From NCBI RefSeq assembly GCF_002936985.1, contig NZ_MPZN01000006.1, positions 1 to 64,000 on the forward strand: a stretch of DNA of 64,000 nt, given 5' to 3'. A program made the position numbers and the translations under genes. Under the pieces are notes generated by a model that had not been told where the DNA came from, did no database searches, and saw nothing but the letters and a program-made list of their open reading frames with translations. Below, piece by piece: positions 30,243-40,321 of this stretch; the first letter of the stretch is position 1, and every line of letters begins with the position of its first letter. This DNA comes from Microterricola pindariensis (lineage in GTDB: Bacteria; Actinomycetota; Actinomycetes; Actinomycetales; Microbacteriaceae).

Positions 30243-31901
30243 ATGAAGAAATGGACCGTCGTTCTCATCCTCGGCAGCGCCCAGTTCGTGATGGTGCTGG
30301 ACGGCACGGTGATGAACGTGTCGATCTCCACGGTCGTCGCCGACCTGGACACCACCGTCACGGCCATGCAGGCGGCGATCACCTTCTACACGCTGACGAT
30401 GGCCGCCGTCATGTTGCTGGGCGCGAAGCTCGGCGACGTCTGGGGGCGCCGGCGCGCCTTCGTGATCGGCTCGATCGTCTACGCGATCGGCTCGCTGACG
30501 ACAGCGCTCAGCCCCAACATCCAGACGCTCTTCATCGGCTGGTCGATCATCGAGGGCCTCGGGGCGGTGCTCGTGATCCCGGCCATCGCCGCGCTCATCG
30601 CCGACAACTACACCGGCACAGACCGGATCACCGCCTATGCGACGATCGGCGCCGTCTCGGGCGCCGCCGTGGCCGCTGGCCCGCTCATCGGCGGGTTTGT
30701 GACGACCTACTTCAGCTGGCGCTACGTGTTCGTCGCCGAGGTCGTGATCATGGCCATCGTCGTGCTGTTCTCCCGCCGGGTCACCGACTCAACGCCGCCG
30801 CGGAAGGTGCACATCGACGCGCTGAGCGTTCTGCTCTCGGCGTTCGGCCTGATCGGTGTCGTGTTCGGCATGCTGCAGAGCAAGACCTGGGGTTGGGTGA
30901 CGCCGCTGCACTCGCCCGTGATCGGCGGCGTGGAGATCGCGCCGCTCGGCATCTCGCTCACCGCGTGGTTCATGCTCGCCGGTGCCGTGCTGCTCTACTA
31001 CTTCGTGCGCAGGCAGAAGGCGCTCGTCGCGAAGGGGCTGCCCCCGCTCGTGCACGTGGAGATGTTCAGCATCGTCCGGCTGCGAAGCGGGCTCAGCGTG
31101 CTCGGCGCGCAGTACGCGATCACCGCCGGGCTCTTCTTCATGGTTCCCGTCTACCTGCAGATGACGCTGGGGCTGGATGCGCTGCAGACCGGCATCAAGA
31201 TCTTCCCGCTGTCGATCGCGCTGATCTTGTTCTCGATCATCGGCACCCGCCTCTCCGCCCGCTGGTCGCCGCGGCGGATCGTGCGCTGGGGGCAGGCGAT
31301 TCTGGTTGTGAGTGCCTTCGTGCTGCTGGGCTCGCTCGACATCGACCTGAAGAGCTGGGTGTTCGCGATCGGCATGTTCTCGGCCGGCGCCGGCCTCGGG
31401 CTGCTCGCCTCCCAGCTCGGAAACGTGAACATGTCGGCCGTCAGCGGCAGCGAGTCCAGTGAGGTCGGCGGGCTGCAGGGCGTGTTCCAGAACCTCGGCT
31501 CCTCGCTCGGCACCGCCCTGATCGGCTCGGTGCTGATTGGGGCGCTCGCCACCTCGTTCGCCTCCGGTGTCGCCGACAGCACGCTGCCGGCCGACGTGCG
31601 CACCACAGTCACCGAACTCACCGAGGGCGGCGTCGCCATCGTCCCCGCCTCGAGCGTCGCGGGCATCGCCGAGAATGCCGGGCTCAGCCCGGCTGACGCC
31701 GACACCCTGACCTCGATCTACAGCGAGTCGCAGATCAGCTCGCTGCGCACCTCCTTCTTCGCCCTCATCGCCATTGCCGCCTTCTCGCTGCTATTTGCCC
31801 GCGGCATCCCGAATGAGGTGGCGGGGGAGCCCCAGGGCGGGCGGGAGAAGCCTGCCCGGCCCGTGCGGCCCCCGCGACGCGCACGGGGCGGCGGCGCATG
31901 A
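30243..31901 (+). CDS. DHA2-family MFS exporter (14 TM), copy 2
   Basis: 552 residues. Motif C1 region LDGTVMNVSISTVV, motif A (LLGAKLGDVWGRRRAFV) and 14 helices match EmrB-type exporters. The late SSEVGGLQGVFQNLGSSLGT is typical of the group. It is a second DHA2 transporter in the window, quite diverged from the one at 0.6 kb. The basic C-terminal tail (RPVRPPRRARGGG) is cytosolic. The stop overlaps the start of a four-helix membrane protein gene (ATGA), so translation is coupled. A promoter with TTGCGC-17-GATACT precedes it. No regulator gene adjoins it. Substrate unknown; drug or lipid export expected. Confidence 0.9.
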   Translation: MKKWTVVLILGSAQFVMVLDGTVMNVSISTVVADLDTTVTAMQAAITFYTLTMAAVMLLGAKLGDVWGRRRAFVIGSIVYAIGSLTTALSPNIQTLFIGWSIIEGLGAVLVIPAIAALIADNYTGTDRITAYATIGAVSGAAVAAGPLIGGFVTTYFSWRYVFVAEVVIMAIVVLFSRRVTDSTPPRKVHIDALSVLLSAFGLIGVVFGMLQSKTWGWVTPLHSPVIGGVEIAPLGISLTAWFMLAGAVLLYYFVRRQKALVAKGLPPLVHVEMFSIVRLRSGLSVLGAQYAITAGLFFMVPVYLQMTLGLDALQTGIKIFPLSIALILFSIIGTRLSARWSPRRIVRWGQAILVVSAFVLLGSLDIDLKSWVFAIGMFSAGAGLGLLASQLGNVNMSAVSGSESSEVGGLQGVFQNLGSSLGTALIGSVLIGALATSFASGVADSTLPADVRTTVTELTEGGVAIVPASSVAGIAENAGLSPADADTLTSIYSESQISSLRTSFFALIAIAAFSLLFARGIPNEVAGEPQGGREKPARPVRPPRRARGGGA

Positions 31902-32467
31902 GCGCCGAGCCGCCCGGCCCGGCCGACCACGCACACGGCCCAGGGAACGACGCCGCGGCGCGCGAGGCTGCGGGCACCGTGCTGGTGCGCGTGCGCTCCG
32001 GGCTCATCACCGAGGAGTCGGTCTACGGGATCGTGCTCGTCAGCGGCATGATCGTCGTCGCCGGCGGCTACGGGGCGACGTCGTGGGAGACGTTCCTCGG
32101 CGTGATCGGCACGGTGATCGTCTTCTGGGCCGCGCACGTCTACGCCGGGACGGTCGCAGGCCACGGCGTGCTCGAGGGGGACGAGACGACCCTGGGTGGG
32201 GCATTCCACCGCGCCGTCGGCCGCTCACTCGGATTCCTGCTGGCGGCGCTGCTGCCCTGCTTTGTGCTGCTGCTCGGCGCACTCAAGGCGATCGACGACT
32301 CGGTCGCGATGTGGACCGCCCTCTGGCTCGGCGTGGTCGTGCTCGGCGTGCTCGGGTTCAGCGCGTTCACCGTGCGCGGCAGCTCCTGGCCCGTCCGCAT
32401 CGCCGGGGCGCTGGGCACTGCGGCGTTCGGGTTCGCCATGATCGCGCTCAAGGCCATCATCCATTAG
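31898..32467 (+). CDS. Four-helix membrane protein, paralogue of the one at 48.2 kb
   Basis: 189 residues. A 25-residue polar N-terminus is followed by TEESVYGIVLVSGMIVVAGG, TVIVFWAAHVYAGTVAG, LLAALLPCFVLLLGAL, WTALWLGVVVLGVLGFSAF and the end LKAIIH. The same order of motifs is found in the protein at 48207-48743 (TESAVYGVILVS, TVIVFWIAHIFA, ALWVDVVLLGVLGY, LKAFIH). I do not know the function. It is coupled by ATGA overlap to the exporter upstream, which suggests an accessory role or simple co-expression. The histidine in FW-x-AH within a helix is conserved between copies. Confidence 0.75.
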   Translation: MSAEPPGPADHAHGPGNDAAAREAAGTVLVRVRSGLITEESVYGIVLVSGMIVVAGGYGATSWETFLGVIGTVIVFWAAHVYAGTVAGHGVLEGDETTLGGAFHRAVGRSLGFLLAALLPCFVLLLGALKAIDDSVAMWTALWLGVVVLGVLGFSAFTVRGSSWPVRIAGALGTAAFGFAMIALKAIIH

Positions 32468-32508
32468 CCCCGCCGGCGTGCCGACGGCTTTTCATCGAGG
32501 AGGACGAC

Positions 32509-33606
32509 ATGACCCAGTCGACATCGATCGTGCGCGTGTTCCGGCATCCGGCCGAGAGCAGGGAGTCAGTGGAATCCGTCGCGCTCATGGTGGGCGCAGC
32601 CGGCTTCCTGCTCGGCGCGCTCATCGCGACCCTGTTCTTCTGGGGCGGCGCCGTGCCGATCGCCGGCCCCGGCTCGCTCGGCCAGCTGGTGGCGGTCTGT
32701 TCCGCGATCGTCGCGCTCGCCGTGGTGGTGTGGGCGCGGATGCTGGTGCGCCCGCGCCGCGCCGTGGCGGAGTCCGAACCGCGCCTGCGCTGGTTCGACA
32801 CCGCCGCTATCGCGCTGACCTACGCCATGATCGCGCTGCTCGGCTGGGTCGGCGTCGCCGCGGTTCTGGCCGAGAGCTTCGTCGATGCCGTCGTCTTCCC
32901 CTTCTCCGCCGCGCTGCTGGCCGGGGTCGGGGTGGCCCTGACCGCCTACGTGGTCTTTCTCTCGGCGGTGCACCTCACCCCCATCCATCTCTCGCTCGTT
33001 CTGGCGCTGTTCCTCGTGGTCGGGATGCTGACCAGCATGCTGAGCGCCGCCGACCCGCACTGGTGGCAGAAGAACCTGAGCTCGCTCGGCATGACGGACG
33101 ACCTCTCGGCGCGCGCGTTCAACCTCACCCTGATCATCGCCGGTGCTCTCGTGACGACGATCGCGAACTTCGCGACCGCGTCGCTGCCCGCCGACACGGA
33201 CGAGGAGCGCCGGCACCGCCGCTTCGTGCGGGTGGCCCTCATGCTGATTGGGGTCCTGCTGGCCTGCGTCGGCATCTTCCCCGTGGATGAGTCCCTGCAG
33301 TTGCACAACCTCTCGGCGACCGGGATGGCCATCGTCTACGTCACACTCGTGCTGCGGCTGCGCACGCTGATTCCGAGCACGCCTCGGGTGTTCCTGCTCG
33401 TCGGCTACGTCTTCGTCGGCGTGATCGTGCTGCTCGCCGTGCTCTTCATCACGGGCTACTACAACCTCACCGCCGTTGAGCTGGTGCTGGCGGTGCTCGT
33501 GTTCAGCTGGCTCATCGTGTTCATGCGCAACCAGGGGCTGTCCCCGCAGCAGCCGCCCCCGGCCGGCGCGGCCAGCGCGGCGCCCTCGACGACGGGCGTC
33601 GCCTGA
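32509..33606 (+). CDS. DUF998-like multi-pass membrane protein
   Basis: 365 residues with about ten predicted helices. Features are SVALMVGAAGFLLGALIATL, ADPHWWQKNLSSLGMTDDLS and LLACVGIFPVDESLQLHN. The PHWWQ-x-x-x-S-x-LG and GIFPVDE-x-x-x-LHN motifs are typical of DUF998/frpC-like membrane proteins. The function of the family is unknown. The tail is Pro/Ala-rich. GAGGAGGA lies 6 nt before ATG 32509. It follows the four-helix protein by 41 bp, so a three-gene exporter operon is likely. Confidence 0.8.
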   Translation: MTQSTSIVRVFRHPAESRESVESVALMVGAAGFLLGALIATLFFWGGAVPIAGPGSLGQLVAVCSAIVALAVVVWARMLVRPRRAVAESEPRLRWFDTAAIALTYAMIALLGWVGVAAVLAESFVDAVVFPFSAALLAGVGVALTAYVVFLSAVHLTPIHLSLVLALFLVVGMLTSMLSAADPHWWQKNLSSLGMTDDLSARAFNLTLIIAGALVTTIANFATASLPADTDEERRHRRFVRVALMLIGVLLACVGIFPVDESLQLHNLSATGMAIVYVTLVLRLRTLIPSTPRVFLLVGYVFVGVIVLLAVLFITGYYNLTAVELVLAVLVFSWLIVFMRNQGLSPQQPPPAGAASAAPSTTGVA

Positions 33607-33652
33607 CGGCGTCCGTCGTCCTGAGCGGCGCGGCGCGGGGGCTGCGGCCGGG

Positions 33653-35524
33653 CTAGGGCACGATGATGTTGAACGCCGGGTCGCCGGAGTCCAGCATGCC
33701 CAGCAGCGCAGGGAGCACTGAGGCGTCGCCGCTCAGCTCCAGACCGGGGGAGTCGAGGTCGCCGGCCAGCACCGCGATCATCCGCTGCTTGCTCAGGGCG
33801 AGCGCGGCCGGCGCCGCTTGATCCGGCTCGATCCTCCGGTTGATCAGCACACCGTTGCGCAGGGTGAGCGCGTAGGTGGCGTCCAGATCGGTGAACGTCA
33901 CGTCGAGGCGCAGGTCGAGGTCCCACGCCTTCGGGCCGTCCACCGAGATCGCGAGGGCGTCGAAGATCTGCTCTGGGCTGAGCTGGGCAATGAGTGCGGG
34001 AGCCGAGGTGACCGTCGGGGTGCCGAAGTTGCCCTCCCGCAGCTCGGTCGCGCCGGAGAGGAAGAAGTTGCGCCAGGTGCCGTTCTCCGCGCCGTAGCCG
34101 AGCTGCTCGAGGGTGTCTGCGTACAGTGCGCGGGCGGCGGCGTGGTCGGCATCCGTGAACACGGCATGGTCGAGCAGGGTCGCCGCCCACCGGAAGTCGC
34201 CCTCGTCAAACGCCGTCTGCGCGAGTTCGACGACGCGGTCGATGCCGCCCAGCGCGGCCACGTAGCGCACCGCCTCGGCCTCGGGCGGGTGCGGCCAGAG
34301 CCGCGCCGGGTTGCCGTCGAACCAGCCCATGTAGCGCTGGTAGATGGCCTTGACGTTGTGGCTGATCGAGCCGTAGTAGCCGCGGGTGCTCCAGGCCGTT
34401 TCCAATGCGGGCGGCAGGGGGAAGTCCTCTGCGATCTCCGCGCCCGTCAGTCCCCGGTTCAGCAGGCGCAAGGTCTGGTCGTGCAGGTAGGCGTAGAGGT
34501 CGCGCTGGGTGGAGAGGAACTCGACCACGTTGTCGGTGCCCCACGTCGGCCAGTGGTGCGAGGTGAAGGTGACGTCGCTGCGCGCACCGAAGGTGTCGAT
34601 GGCCTCGGTGAGGTAGTGCGACCACACGTTGGGATCGCGCACCAGCGCCCCGCGCAGGGTGAGCAGGTTGTGCAGGGTGTGGGTGGCGTTCTCCGCCATG
34701 CACAGCGCGCGGAAGGCGGGGAAGTAGAAGTGCATCTCGGTGGGCGCCTCGGTGCCCGGTGCCATCTGGAACTCGATCTGCACGCCGTCCACGGTGTGCG
34801 TCTCGCCGGTGGCCCGCACCTCGAGGGTCGGCACGATCAGCCCGATTTCGCCGCTGGAGGTCGTCTGGCCGAGCCCCGCGCCGAGGGCGCCGGCCGGCCC
34901 GCGCTCCAGCACGGCCCCGTACATGTACCCGGCGCGCCTGGCCATGGCCGTGCCGGCGTAGACGTTCTCCGCGACGGCGTGCTCGACCAGTCCCTCCGGG
35001 CTGATCACCTGCACGCGGCCGGCGTCGACATCGGCCTGCGTGGTCACGCCGAACACCCCGCCGAAGTGGTCGACGTGGCTGTGCGTGTAGATGACGGCGC
35101 TGACCGGGCGCTCGCCGCGGTTGGCGCGATAGAGGGCGAGGGCGGCGGCCGCCGTCTCCGTCGAGATCAGCGGGTCGATCACGATCACGCCGCGCTCGCC
35201 CTCGACGATGGTCATGTTGGAGAGGTCGAGGCCGCGCACCTGGTAGATGCCGGGCACGACCTCGAACAGGCCCTGCTTGGACGTCAACCGCGACTGCCGC
35301 CACAGGCTCGGGTTCGCCGTGGCCGGCGCCTCGCCGGTCAGGAAGGAGTAGCTGTCGCCATCCCAGACCACCCGGCCGTCTGCGTCGTGCACGACCCCGG
35401 GTTCCAGGGCTGCGATGAATCCCCGGTCGGCGGCGTCGAAGTCGCGGGTGTCTGAGAATGGCAGGCTTTCCCTGAGCTGCTTGTTCGCCTGTTCGATCCT
35501 TGCGGTGACTGCCCGATGTTCCAT
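33653..35524 (-). CDS. Alkyl sulfatase-type metallo-beta-lactamase-fold hydrolase (BDS1/SdsA1-like)
   Basis: 623 residues with the three-part alkylsulfatase plan. The N-terminal metallo-beta-lactamase domain has YTHSHVDHFGG at about residue 146, MAENATHTLHNL and SHHWPTWG as further metal ligands. A central helical dimerisation domain follows (GYYGSISHNVKAIYQRYMGW; ALYADTLEQLGYGAENGTWR). The C-terminal SCP2-like domain (LDVTFTDLDATYALTLRNGV) binds hydrophobic chains. Reaction: hydrolysis of primary alkyl sulfates such as SDS, or of related esters, using two zinc ions. SdsA1 is secreted; here no signal peptide is seen, so a cytosolic place is likely. GAGGGAGGG precedes ATG 35522-35524. Confidence 0.9.
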   Translation of the reverse strand: MEHRAVTARIEQANKQLRESLPFSDTRDFDAADRGFIAALEPGVVHDADGRVVWDGDSYSFLTGEAPATANPSLWRQSRLTSKQGLFEVVPGIYQVRGLDLSNMTIVEGERGVIVIDPLISTETAAAALALYRANRGERPVSAVIYTHSHVDHFGGVFGVTTQADVDAGRVQVISPEGLVEHAVAENVYAGTAMARRAGYMYGAVLERGPAGALGAGLGQTTSSGEIGLIVPTLEVRATGETHTVDGVQIEFQMAPGTEAPTEMHFYFPAFRALCMAENATHTLHNLLTLRGALVRDPNVWSHYLTEAIDTFGARSDVTFTSHHWPTWGTDNVVEFLSTQRDLYAYLHDQTLRLLNRGLTGAEIAEDFPLPPALETAWSTRGYYGSISHNVKAIYQRYMGWFDGNPARLWPHPPEAEAVRYVAALGGIDRVVELAQTAFDEGDFRWAATLLDHAVFTDADHAAARALYADTLEQLGYGAENGTWRNFFLSGATELREGNFGTPTVTSAPALIAQLSPEQIFDALAISVDGPKAWDLDLRLDVTFTDLDATYALTLRNGVLINRRIEPDQAAPAALALSKQRMIAVLAGDLDSPGLELSGDASVLPALLGMLDSGDPAFNIIVP

Positions 35525-35625
35525 GGTGTGCCCTCCCTCGAAATGAGCGGCGCCCGCCACAGAACGAGGGGCGTCGCGGGAACTCGAGCGAAGGTGCGGC
35601 TGGAGCTCCGCAAATCCCTCGCAGT

Positions 35626-36531
35626 CTAGGGGCGGGTGCGTTCGCGGAACAAGGGTGCGCGGGGCGGGGCAGCATGCTGCCTGGTCGCCCCGGCGCGCTG
35701 GCCGAGCACGATTCCGGTGAGGGTGATCAGGATGCCGAGCACCTGCTGCGGGCTGAACACCTCGCCGGCCAGCGCCACACCCAGCAGCACGCCGGTGACC
35801 GGGTTGAGCAGCCCGATGAGCCCGACCGTGCCCGCGCCGAGGTGCGCCAGCCCGGTGAACCAGGCCACGTAGGCGAGTGCGGTCGCGATCAGCGACACGT
35901 AGCCGAATCCGAGCAGCGCCGGGCCGTCGAGCACGGGCGGCGCCCCCTCCGCGAGCAGCGCGATCGGAACGAGGGTGAGCCCGCCCGCGAGGAGCTGCCA
36001 CGACGTGAGCGAGAGGACGTCGACGCCGGCGCCCCAGCGCTTGGTGAGGACGAAGCCGAGGGAGGAGAGCGCCATGGCGCTCAGTGAGGCAAGAACGCCG
36101 GCCAGGTTGATCGTCGTTGCGCCGGTGAAGAGCATGGTGCAGACACCGACGATGCCGAGCCCGGCACCGATCAGCGGCATCCGCTGTGGCCGCTCGGCGA
36201 TCAGTGGCCAGGCGATCAGCATCATCATGAGCGGACCGGTGGCCATGATCGTCGCGGCGATGCTCGTCGGCAGCAGCTGTGCGGCGACGTAGACGAGGGC
36301 GAAGAAGGCGCCCATGTTGAGGGTGCCGAGCACGAGCGACTTCCACCACCAGGAGCCGCGGGGCAGGCGGCGGCGGAGCGCGAGCAGCACCAGCCCGGCG
36401 GGGAGTGCCCGGATCGCCGCGCCCCAGAGCGGGGAGTCGGCGGGCAGGAACTGGTGGGTGACGTAGTACGTCGTGCCCCACGCGATCGGCGCGACGGCGG
36501 TGAGGAGCACGAAGCGCCATTTATCTTCCAT
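35626..36531 (-). CDS. EamA/DMT-family transporter
   Basis: 301 residues with ten helices in two EamA repeats. The first runs from VLLTAVAPIAWGTTYYVTHQ, and the second ends in VGLIGLLNPVTGVLLGVAL and FSPQQVLGILITLTGIVLG. Such proteins export or import amino acids, metabolites or drugs; the substrate is not clear. The start is ATG 36529-36531, 7 nt after TATTAT on the minus strand, so the mRNA is probably leaderless. The ATG itself lies inside the palindrome TTCCATGGAA, part of a putative MarR operator. Frames starting upstream at 36552 would run through that operator. The MarR gene is divergent 39 bp away. Confidence 0.88.
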   Translation of the reverse strand: MEDKWRFVLLTAVAPIAWGTTYYVTHQFLPADSPLWGAAIRALPAGLVLLALRRRLPRGSWWWKSLVLGTLNMGAFFALVYVAAQLLPTSIAATIMATGPLMMMLIAWPLIAERPQRMPLIGAGLGIVGVCTMLFTGATTINLAGVLASLSAMALSSLGFVLTKRWGAGVDVLSLTSWQLLAGGLTLVPIALLAEGAPPVLDGPALLGFGYVSLIATALAYVAWFTGLAHLGAGTVGLIGLLNPVTGVLLGVALAGEVFSPQQVLGILITLTGIVLGQRAGATRQHAAPPRAPLFRERTRP

Positions 36532-36561
36532 GGAAGCAATAATAGCTGCCAAGGAAGATAA
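36521..36561. promoter_or_regulatory. MarR operator pair over divergent leaderless promoters
   Basis: TTATCTTCCATGG (36521-36533) and CCAAGGAAGATAA (36549-36561) are inverted copies with one mismatch, 15 nt apart. The left one contains the palindrome TTCCATGGAA. On the minus strand TATTAT (36539-36544) is the -10 of the EamA gene; on the plus strand GATAAT (36557-36562) is the -10 of marR. Binding would block both. Confidence 0.68.
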
Positions 36562-36570
36562 TATGGCGGT

Positions 36571-38594
<2,024 letters not shown>

Positions 38595-38616
38595 TCGCTG
38601 CAGAGACATCGTCTGT

Positions 38617-38648
38617 GAGGGGCCGGCTCCGTTGGGAGCCGGCCCCTC
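38617..38648 (+). terminator. argG terminator
   Basis: GAGGGGCCGGCTCC (38617-38630) pairs exactly with GGAGCCGGCCCCTC (38635-38648) around a GTTG loop. A short T-rich stretch follows. Confidence 0.85.
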
Positions 38649-38755
38649 CTGCGTTTCCCGGCGGTTTCCCGGCCGTTTCGGCCGGCGGGGCAGGGAGCCA
38701 GCCCGAGGCGCGCGTCGCGCGTCTGGATGCGCGCGGTTCGGAGGCGATCGCACGA

Positions 38756-38810
38756 TTGGGAGGCCGGTTCGGGTCGGTTTCTGCCTCCCGAACCTCCTCT
38801 TGCCTCCCAA
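38756..38810. repeat. Nested inverted repeat upstream of the HNH remnant
   Basis: Outer arms TTGGGAGGC (38756-38764) and GCCTCCCAA (38802-38810) enclose inner arms GGTTCGGG (38766-38773) and CCCGAACC (38787-38794), with a 13-nt loop. Both are exact. It directly abuts the point where HNH-endonuclease homology begins. Confidence 0.6.
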
Positions 38811-38818
38811 CCGGATGC

Positions 38819-39069
38819 CTGACCCTGCACCGCATCCTCACCGACCCGCTCGACGGGACCCCGCTGCAGCTGGACCCGACCCAGTACCGGCTGTCCGCGG
38901 CTATGCGGCGCTGGATCCTCTACCGGGACGAGACGTGCCGGTTCCCCGGCTGCATCCGCAAGGCGGAGCGCTCCGAGACCGACCACACCCGGGTCTGGGA
39001 GCACGGCGGGCTGACCGTCGAGGAGAACCTGGCCGTGCTCTGCAAGAAGAAGCACCGGCTCAAGCGCCA
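38819..39069 (+). pseudogene. HNH endonuclease (DUF222/13E12 family) C-terminal remnant
   Basis: About 83 codons translate as LHRILTDPLDGTPLQLDPTQ, then RDETCRFPGCIRKAERSETD and HTRVWEHGGLTVEENLAVLC, ending KKKHRLK. This is the HNH part of the large actinobacterial DUF222-HNH family, with the Cys pair and the H-N-H core recognisable. The N-terminal DUF222 domain (300 residues or more) is absent, and the end is cut before the usual GW-x-V stretch, where a dispersed intergenic repeat begins. There is no start codon with a ribosome site. It is a dead fragment between argG and the second dps. These genes occur in many copies in relatives and are often broken. Confidence 0.8.
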
Positions 39070-39103
39070 ACGGTTTCGACACGCTCTACCAGCGGGGTTG
39101 CGC
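39070..39103. repeat. Dispersed intergenic repeat, copy A
   Basis: GGTTTCGACACGCTCTACCA and the following GCGGGG make up this unit. Read on the other strand it is CCCCGCTGGTAGAG..TGTCGAAACC, closely matching the copy at 46.8 kb. It marks the 3' breakpoint of the HNH remnant. Confidence 0.6.
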
Positions 39104-39333
39104 CGCCGTATCCACCAGGCGCTTTCCCCGAAGCTCCGCCGTTCTGAGCGTCGAACCACCGCGCCTGCAACCCCGCGCCTGCGACCCCGCGGCTGGGCGC
39201 GCGGTCCGAGTATCGCCCACGGCCCTGTCCAGGCGAGGCGTGCGGGGTTAGCCTCGAAGAAGCGCACCGGTCGGGTACTGCCCCCACGAGCAGCGCACTC
39301 TCCGGCCGGGCGGCAACCGAGAGGAAGCACGCC

Positions 39334-39846
39334 ATGACCGACACTCTGGAGCGAGGGACGCGGAAGAGCTCGCGCACGCACACGGAAACCGAGGTGTTCA
39401 CCGCGTCGAAGAAGCTCAGCGATGCCCTGCAGCAGGTGCTCGTCGAACTGCTCGAGCTGCAGCTGCAAGGCAAGCAGGCCCACTGGAACGTCATCGGGCG
39501 CAACTTCCGCGACCTGCACCTGCAACTCGACGAGATCATCAAGGCGGCCCGCGGCTTCTCCGATGTCGTGGCCGAGCGGATGCGCGCCCTGCACGCCGTG
39601 CCGGACGGGCGCAGCGACACGATCGCCGCGACGACGAAAATGCCGGCCTACCCGGCGGGGGAGACCGACACCGCAGAGACCGTCGACCTGATCACGGCGC
39701 GGCTGCACACGGTGGCCGGCACGGCGCGTGCCGTGCACGACGTGGTGGATGCCGCAGACCCGACGAGCGCCGACATCCTGCACGCCATCATCGAGAAGAT
39801 CGAGCAGTACGCCTGGATGGTCGGCGCCGAGAATCGCACCCCCTAA
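39334..39846 (+). CDS. dps: Dps-family DNA-binding ferritin-like protein (copy 2)
   Basis: 170 residues. The ferroxidase centre is conserved (QGKQAHWNVIGRNFRDLHLQ, then LDE), as is the end ADILHAIIEKIEQYAWMVGA. It is clearly related to the Dps at 12.0 kb but differs in its tails: here a basic N-terminal arm (RGTRKSSRTHTETEVFTASKK) could bind DNA, whereas copy 1 has a basic C-terminal tail. Two Dps with opposite tails are also known in mycobacteria (Dps1 and Dps2). GAGGAAG precedes ATG 39334. A possible -10 TAGCCT lies near 39249. A large inverted repeat follows. Confidence 0.93.
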   Translation: MTDTLERGTRKSSRTHTETEVFTASKKLSDALQQVLVELLELQLQGKQAHWNVIGRNFRDLHLQLDEIIKAARGFSDVVAERMRALHAVPDGRSDTIAATTKMPAYPAGETDTAETVDLITARLHTVAGTARAVHDVVDAADPTSADILHAIIEKIEQYAWMVGAENRTP

Positions 39847-39880
39847 CCCACGATCCAGCTACCGATTCAGCCATCGATCC

Positions 39881-39935
39881 TGCACGTATGGTCGTTTTTG
39901 GAGACGAAACAGCCACGGAAATGACCATATGTGCA
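39881..39935. terminator. Long inverted repeat, probable bidirectional terminator
   Basis: TGCACGTATGGTCGTTT (39881-39897) and AAATGACCATATGTGCA (39919-39935) are inverted with 15 of 17 pairs (the two others can be G-T). The 21-nt loop is TTGG...CCACGG. It lies between convergent dps and the 65-aa gene. It is unusually AT-rich for this genome and lacks a GC core, so it could be a repeat rather than a classical terminator. Confidence 0.55.
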
Positions 39936-39949
39936 GCGTTGGCTGCGTC

Positions 39950-40147
39950 TCAGAGCGCGTCGAGCACGGCCTCGATATCGCTGAAGTCGAGGCCGGTCGC
40001 GTTCGCGAGGTGACCGTCCAGCAGGGCGTTCAGCTGGCTGGCATCCGCCCGGTGCAACGGCACGCTGACGCCGCGCAGGCAGTCGTCGCAGTTGCATCCG
40101 GCGGGATCAATTGTCGAGACGATTTCGTTGCTGTCGATCGCGGTCAT
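39950..40147 (-). CDS. Small Cys-motif protein (65 aa)
   Basis: 65 residues, ATG 40145-40147 with GAGAGGGGG upstream and a -10-like TAGGCT (40173-40178, minus strand). The centre has DPAGCNCDDCLRGVS, a C-x-C-x-x-C arrangement able to bind a metal or form a disulfide. The C-terminal half is an amphipathic acidic helix (ATGLDFSDIEAVLDAL). No known family to me. It stands alone, divergent from the mrp operon and convergent with dps. A regulatory or metal-sensing peptide is conceivable but unproven. Confidence 0.68.
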   Translation of the reverse strand: MTAIDSNEIVSTIDPAGCNCDDCLRGVSVPLHRADASQLNALLDGHLANATGLDFSDIEAVLDAL

Positions 40148-40281
40148 GAGGCCCCCTCTCATCGGTCCAGCGAGCCTAGCCGCGCCGCGGTGCCCCGCAA
40201 ATGGGGGATGTCCCGGATCGCACCCTGAGTCGCCGCAGCGAGGATGCTGCGAAGCCTCTGCAAAACAGCACTGCCGAGGCT

Positions 40282-40290
40282 TGGTATTCT
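40282..40290 (+). promoter_or_regulatory. Extended -10 of the mrp operon
   Basis: TGGTATTCT is a TGN-TANNNT extended -10 element 31 nt before ATG 40322. The -35 region is poor, as is usual for extended -10 promoters. Confidence 0.45.
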
Positions 40291-40321
40291 TGACGAAACC
40301 GCGACCAGGCAGGGGAGATTG

